DNA of 64,000 nt from Isoetes taiwanensis (Eukaryota; Streptophyta; Lycopodiopsida; Isoetales; Isoetaceae): positions 970,116-1,034,115 of the forward strand of contig JAJEKV010000100.1 of NCBI GenBank assembly GCA_021234155.1. Direction: 5' to 3'. The position numbers were made by a program, and so were the translations under genes. Below the pieces are notes generated by a model, which saw only the letters and a list, made by a program, of their open reading frames with translations, was not told the DNA's origin and searched no databases. Positions 58,561 to 64,000 of the stretch are shown here, piece by piece; within the stretch, counting starts at the first letter, position 1, and the number at the start of each line of letters is the position of its first letter.

Positions 58561-59697
58561 GCATATCAAAGGGAGAAATATGGCATGAAGGGAAAGTGTA
58601 GACGTATCATGCCATATAGTATATGATTTACATAAAATACTACCCTATTTTAATAAAAGAAAACAGTGCACGTGGTTTTAAGGTTAGTTTGGCCAAGACT
58701 ATAAAATTTGTGACGAATCGGGTGCCAAACACGGATATCGTAAATTTGTAGATCTTCGGATATCTTATTAAAGACTGAAGTGATTTGTGGTAGATCAGAG
58801 GTTGAAAGAATCCGAACAATGGAACAATTGATTTTGAGGTGAGGCAGGGGTCTATGCCAACTGTATTTGTTTTTCAAAAGGAAATTGGAGCTGGTCTATG
58901 GCACCTGGTCGACTTGCACGATTGGATCTAAAGCTAATTGGATTGCGATCATAAGCTAGTGTTATTAGCTCAAAATTAGAAGGCCCTCTGTGATCCACTG
59001 CAAGAAATATTCAGTAAGCAGTCCCTTGTTTCTGTTGGTGTTGATTGTTATATAGGTGTTGTTTGTATCTGTAATAGAGCTTGGTAGCTTTGATTCTCTT
59101 TATCTCCTTCGGGACCGATCTAGCAGCAGAAGCATATACACATAAGCACATAACAATATATAACAATGAATATATATCCACCTCGAATAGTGGAAGCACC
59201 CTAATTTCATAACAATATATAACAATGAATATATATCCATCTCAAATAGTGGAAGCACCCTAATTTCATACGACTACCAAACGCATAACATCAACATAAC
59301 ATGACATAGATGTTACCCTGGCTCAGACTCTTGGGGGATAACTAGCGATCTAGTCCTTAAGAGATGCACATACAGAAGATATAACACTGGGATGGGCTGG
59401 CATAGATAAAATGGCAACGGTACTCTGCTCTACTTGTGCACACTTTGCAGAGAGATAAGAAAACATCGGGTCTCGACTGTAGCGTGCCACAAACGTAACC
59501 TCTAAGGTTACTCCAATGTTTCATTTCCCCCAATCTGATGAAGTAGGAAGAGGCTATCCTTTTTAGAAAGTAGCATGCAAGTGCAAGCAGCTAAAGGTCC
59601 ATGGTCCTTTCAAGTATAGGAGTTTGTCTTCCTTCTAAAAATGTTTGAAATGTCTCTCTCCTTCTAAAGATTCTTTATATAGGCTAGTTGCTCGCTG
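58561..59697. other. Spacer with a 59-bp tandem duplication
   Basis: 59149-59207 recurs at 59208-59269 (CATAACAATATATAACAATG through CACCCTAATTTCAT). The rest may be degraded retroelement sequence; no motif was recognised. Confidence 0.5.
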
Positions 59698-61030
59698 CTA
59701 GGTCTCTTTGATACTCTTCCCAAACTCTATTGCAAGAATTGAGACTACATTGCAATGAACTTGAGGCATCACGAGAGGATGAGACAAGGCTTCAGCAACC
59801 AAGTTAAGCTTTCTTGACTTATTTGTTATCCCAAAATCGTACTCTTCAAGAAACTCCATCCATCTTCGTTGCCTCAGGTTCAGGTGTGGTTGTGTAAAGA
59901 CACATTGGATGCTTTGGTGATCGGTGTCCAATTGGAACTTTCGTCCTAGCAAATAATGCCTTACATCTAATAGAAGTTCCTAGTCATGCTCATGCATTGG
60001 GTGGCGAGTTTTCGCCTCATTCATCTTCCTGAAATCATAAGCAACAACTAGGCCTTTGTACATGAAGCTCCTCAAATAGCAACCTTCCGTTGTGACGAGC
60101 TTATCCTTTTCAGGATCTGGCACTATGAGAATTGACGCCCTCGTCGAAGCTTCCTTCAAAGGTTCAAAGCTTGCTTGAACTTTGCCCCAATAAACCTTGA
60201 AAGAAGTGATCGCATCGACTGGGGCAATTACAATAGGAAGCAAGGCTGCAAGGCGGAGCGAATCCGGAAAGATTGCCGGAAAAAGTCCAGATTGTTCTCT
60301 GCAACTCGAAAACATGAAGTTGGAATCACTAGTAATCGCGGATCAGCATGCTGCGGTTTCTCATCTTTAACCTTCCTTCTTGGTGAGGTCGGAGAACGGG
60401 GCCACAACTTTGGCAAAGTCTCCCATGAACTTCCTGTAATGCTCCTTTTGTCATGCATGTTTCTTGAGACTGGCCATTCTGCTATGTCTTAGATATTTGT
60501 CGAGTCAGTTGAGATTTCTTTCGACGATATAATGTTCAGAAAGTACTCGACTCTACTAGTTGTGAAGTGGCATTTTGACAGCTTTGCATAGAGTTGGTGC
60601 CTCCATAACTTCTCTAGGGCTCTTCTTAAATAGTTGGCATGCTCGAGCAAGCTATAGACTAAGACGCCGTCGAAAAATATTATCGCAAAGTTATTGAGAA
60701 ATTTACAAAATACTTAGTGCCGGCGTATTAGACGACCCAAATCGCATTACTATAAACTCGTAATGACCATATTTATTTCTAAAGACTGCCTTGTGAACAT
60801 CCTTTTCTTTGATCTAATTTCGGATCTCATGTCGACCTTGAAGAAGAACTTGGCGCCTTGGAGCTGATCCATCTAATCATCTGCTCGAGGTAAGGTCGTA
60901 CCTATTCTCGATTGTGTGCTTGTTTAATTGACAATAGTGAATACACATGCTCAAGCTTCCATCGACATTTAATTGACAATAGTGAATACACATGCTCAAG
61001 CTTCCATCCTTTTTTTTAACAAAGACATTC
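59698..61030 (-). pseudogene. Ty3/gypsy reverse transcriptase-RNase H remnant
   Basis: The minus strand reads MCIHYCQLNKHTIENRYDL (polymerase start), [19 protein letters not shown], then in another frame FFDGVLVYS where the catalytic FxDD should be, and LYAKLSKCHFTTSRVEYF. RNase H follows: HYLLGRKFQLDTDHQSIQ and LNLRQRRWMEFLEEYDFGI with AEALSH. There are many stops and shifts, a D-to-G change at the polymerase site, and a 45-bp-offset duplication (60923-60963/60968-61008) at its 5' end. Integrase and LTRs were not found. Confidence 0.85.
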
Positions 61031-61859
61031 TACGGTCTAACTAAAAGTACCATCTCTTAGGAGGAACTTTGTTATTTAGTGGAATTACTATGTGTAAAAC
61101 TTTTGCACTCTTTAGTTGCATAACATTTATGGTGCATCATTATATACATATTCTTACATTTATGATAGAAATCTACTTATTTAAAAAAGTTTAATTGATG
61201 CTTCCTCCTAAAAATGGCACGTAGTTTTCTGAGAAAAAATATGGATTAAAAATAGCCCAACAAATATGGCCTGCGGGAGATGGCCTAGTTGCTAATCCGT
61301 TTGTCGGTTCCATTGCCGAGCAACTATAACCAGGTATGGTATGCCTTCTATATTGATTCCCATGAAATTATGGTCAAAATTGACTATGAATCACCAAAAC
61401 GTAACCCAATGTAATTCTTCTGTGTTATCTGTAGCAACAGTCCATATCCCTAAAGGAGTTTAATCATAATGGTATTATTATATCCACTTGCAAATGGGTT
61501 TCTGATGCATCCGTTCATCAATGCTTAAAGTGTCAAAATTGCAGAAGCCAACATTCACTACAAAAACCACAAAGCTATTCAAGAAAAAAAATCAAGGAAT
61601 TAGAGGCACAACTTACCGCTCCTGAAGCAGCCTAGTGTAAAGTCAGAATGAGAATTATCTAGCTCCTCTTACCGTCAATGAGACAAAATTAAGATGCATA
61701 TTATTATGTGGAGATGCAACAAGGCGTTTTACCAGTTTTAGTGTTTTGCACAAACTAGGGGACTATGCTTACATTAGGAACCTTTTTTGACCCTTTTCTG
61801 GCCAATATTGAATGTAAAATATGTTGTACATCAATTGCTTTATGCGATACTGATGGCTT
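61031..61859. other. Unrecognised spacer, probably degraded retroelement
   Basis: No open frame or motif is clear. It lies between gypsy and copia remnants, so decayed LTR or gag sequence is likely but not shown. Confidence 0.35.
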
Positions 61860-62010
61860 ATATTTAAGCTCAAAGACAATACTCTGCCATTTCCAATCTG
61901 CATCTGAATGTGCAAATAAGACCAAACTATCATAATCAAAAGTGATTCAAAATTTTTTATATCTTCTAAATATCTTAAGATCCTTTTGGTTGCAACACAA
62001 TGTCCTTTGC
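61860..62010 (-). pseudogene. Ty1/copia pre-RNase H segment
   Basis: The minus strand reads ATKRILRYLEDIKNFESLL and then, after a shift, FAHSDADWKWQS. These match the copia A-x-K-R-I-L-R-Y-L-x-x-T and S-D-A-D-W motifs. Upstream sequence is interrupted by hairpin copy 3. Confidence 0.75.
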
Positions 62011-62020
62011 CTAGATTGTT

Positions 62021-62080
62021 ATTATAAGAAATTTATCCTTGGCGGCCTTGGCGCGCTGAAACATTCTTTGTCCAACTCGT
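62021..62080 (-). repeat. GC-rich hairpin element, copy 3 (diverged, reverse)
   Basis: On the minus strand it reads ACGAGTTGGACAAAGAATGT, a GCGCGCC-AAGGCCGCC core and AAGGATAAATTTCTTATAA. The core has lost perfect symmetry. It sits next to, and may interrupt, a copia coding segment, which suggests it is mobile or spread with its host repeat. Confidence 0.65.
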
Positions 62081-63279
62081 GGCAAAGGAGGTTTTGTATT
62101 GAGTCAAATAGATCTCACTATAGACCTGCAAAAATTGAACTAAATGTGTCTAACTTGAGAACTCTAACATCGATACTTTTTTCTACAAATAAAAAGCAAT
62201 GCAAAAATGTATATGATAATGAATATGGTTTCTACGCCTGATTTTGTTTTGTATTCATGTCCAGTCTCATATGCAAATATGGCCATCAAAAACTCGGAAG
62301 GTTGATCGATGCTGCTTGTTTGAACTATTTTATACCCATGACTTACAAATGTCAAGAAGAGCGGATTTGAAGCAAGATTAAATTTTGAAGTGGGGAATGC
62401 TGCAAGTACTTGTGGCAATCCAACAATCAAGGAAGCCAATATGATCCAATATCAAGAGGCCAATTAAAACTACTATAGAAAGTTGAGTTGAGTTTGAGTA
62501 AGGATTTAGTGTGATTTTGAAGGGATTTGGAGAGTGAAAATTGCTGGAATACTCAATTGAAATCAATAACATGATGAAAAGCAAGCACAATAAGAAGTAA
62601 ATAAAGATCCACCCGAGTTGGATCCAGAAGAATCGGCTGTGGTGGAAAGCAAGCATAAAGGCCCTTATGATTTGCAAACTGGAGAGAGGCATTTCTAGCC
62701 TGCAATGCCATAGCCAATAGAAGGACTGAAGCGCCTAAGAAATCGAAAGCTAGAACAAGATCTAAGATAAGATAAGAACAAAAGGCAGCAAAAACTTAGG
62801 TCCGTTTCGGAAGACTCTTAGATCCAAAAGGGGAGTCTAATCAATGATACATGCTCTGCTTCACACGAGCAGAGCAATACTGCGTTTGCAGATTATAGGG
62901 AGCACTGGAAGATGATGCAGAAATTCCTGACCGAGCTGCAAAAAATTGCAAATCTAAATAGCAGAAAGAACTAGGCAGAAGTAAAATCGTCATAGCTTAC
63001 TTGGGCTCCGCGGGATGCAGTAGCGGTACAAATTTGAATTGAATATGGAGCAGAGACGCAATAATCGCCAGAGCACCAGTGATTGCCCTGCAACAATTCG
63101 GAGTTCAGAACCAGAGGTTGCTTCCAAAGTGGTTAAGGAGGAGGCCATTGGTGCTCCGGATAACTCCAGGCTATTCAGAGCTCCGGATAATTCAAGAACA
63201 TCAGTCCCTTCAAAATCAGCTGCCAGGGACACACATTTCACGAGTATAATATGGGCGAATGCATTCTGACTCCCACACT
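62081..63279. other. Unrecognised spacer
   Basis: Small open frames on both strands lack domains. 63130-63200 has a short GCTCCGGATAA-type repeat. Degraded retroelement sequence is likely given both flanks. Confidence 0.35.
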
Positions 63280-63960
63280 ATTGTTGGCCACATAGAGCAG
63301 ACATCCCATGAGCTCCTTGTATGGTATATATTTTATAACCTGCTACAAGAGGCATATTCACTATTTTTGCATTTTCTAACTCGAACCTCCTTATCATATT
63401 TTCAATGTTTCTTGTCTGGCAAAATCTGAGCATTTTATTTTCTTTATCTCTACTCATTTCAATATCCAAAAACTCCCAAAAACTGTTTCAATTCTCCAAG
63501 ATCTATCATTTTAAATCTTTTCTTCAAGATTCCCTTGCATCTATCTAGATATTTTAAAAAATTTGATGCCATTATGCAGTCATCTACATACAAAGCAATA
63601 ATGCAAAATTTATCTCCATCTTTGTGCATGTATAGACTCCCATTATTATTAAGTTTCTCAACTCCTTGTTCTCTCATATACTTATCCATGCATTTATACT
63701 ATTCCCCGGGTGCTTGTCTTAGACCATAGACTACATGTTCTAATTTTCAAACCATGCCATTACCTACCTGAAAGCCTAGAGCTTGTTTCACATATATCTC
63801 TTCCTGTAATATTGCATTTAAAAGCTGCAATTTTTCATATCAAGTATGATGTCGTCAAGATTGAATGCATTAAGCTAATCTTGACGATACAATGTTGTAG
63901 ATACATTCTTGGTGCACCACGGTGTTGATTGTCTTTGCATCACTATCTTCCCCATCATCC
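63280..63960 (-). pseudogene. Ty1/copia reverse transcriptase fragment
   Basis: The minus strand reads EEIYVKQALGFQVGNGMV, LEHVVYGLRQAPG, GSLYMHKDGDKFCIIALYVD with YVDD intact, FKMIDLGELKQFLG, and after a one-base shift DIEMSRDKENKMLRFCQTRN with ELENAKIVNMPL. Order and motifs are those of copia polymerase. Internal stops (for example after APGE) and the shift make it non-functional. The upstream part leaves the window on the right. Confidence 0.88.
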
Positions 63961-64000
63961 TCGTCATCTGCTCTGTGCACATTCATTCTCTTCATCAAAG

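Overview
The window looks like intergenic, transposon-filled nuclear DNA of a land plant with a large genome. The evidence is plant-type gene families (trihelix factor, PLATZ-like zinc-binding protein, TDY-type MAP kinase, subtilase, pectate lyase, agmatine deiminase, PPR protein), GT-AG introns, Ty1/copia and Ty3/gypsy pieces, and low coding density. I could not fix the species or clade from sequence alone. There are no rRNA or tRNA genes, no CRISPR array and no bacterial operon structure.

Only one gene looks intact: a two-exon GT-1/GT-3-like trihelix transcription factor (56470-57516, +). A single-exon ORF at 41615-42115 is also open but unrecognised. Almost everything else recognisable is a broken gene or gene fragment. 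These include a KPSF-type arabinose-5-phosphate isomerase CBS region (680-1103, -), a PPR C-terminal piece (26434-26765, +), a multi-exon FCP1/NIF-like phosphatase gene with several nonsense codons (29704-32411, -), a PLATZ-like piece (39474-39927, +), a subtilase end (43888-44080, -), an agmatine deiminase exon (44301-44417, +), a MAPK N-terminus (50188-50331, +) and a two-exon pectate lyase pseudogene (52313-53632, +).

Four repeat systems dominate. (1) A Helitron-like, apparently non-autonomous family has a TCTTATATTATAATG 5' end and a GCCCAGC-N3-GCTGGGC hairpin just before a CTAG 3' end. Its core is a kilobase-scale polypurine/polypyrimidine tract. Copies lie at 1-62 (end only), 35899-37778, 39010-40707 and 54754-56423, with a related tract at 38054-39000. 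One copy carries the PLATZ-like fragment and another ends 46 bp upstream of the trihelix start codon. (2) A family has arrays of degenerate AGATTCC repeats, (TA)n boundaries and a conserved 3' module. In the best copy (18085-21858) it also has long terminal inverted repeats that resemble a non-autonomous Mutator-like or foldback element. (3) A compact GC-rich hairpin is flanked by AAGAAAT/ATTTCTT and is seen three times (51966, 53861, 62021). (4) Copia and gypsy remnants occur at 16645, 58183, 59698, 61860 and 63280.

Layout: 1-4490 remnant minus-strand exons and a 500-bp tandem triplication; 4500-9440 AGATTCC element; 9441-18084 unrecognised sequence with a copia piece; 18085-21858 long-TIR element; 21859-27686 unrecognised with a PPR remnant; 27687-29703 AGATTCC element cutting the phosphatase gene; 29704-35890 pseudogene and spacers; 35899-40707 Helitron cluster; 40708-50187 small ORFs, gene fragments and a MITE-like repeat; 50188-53920 kinase and pectate-lyase remnants; 54754-57516 Helitron plus trihelix gene; 58183-64000 degenerate retrotransposons.
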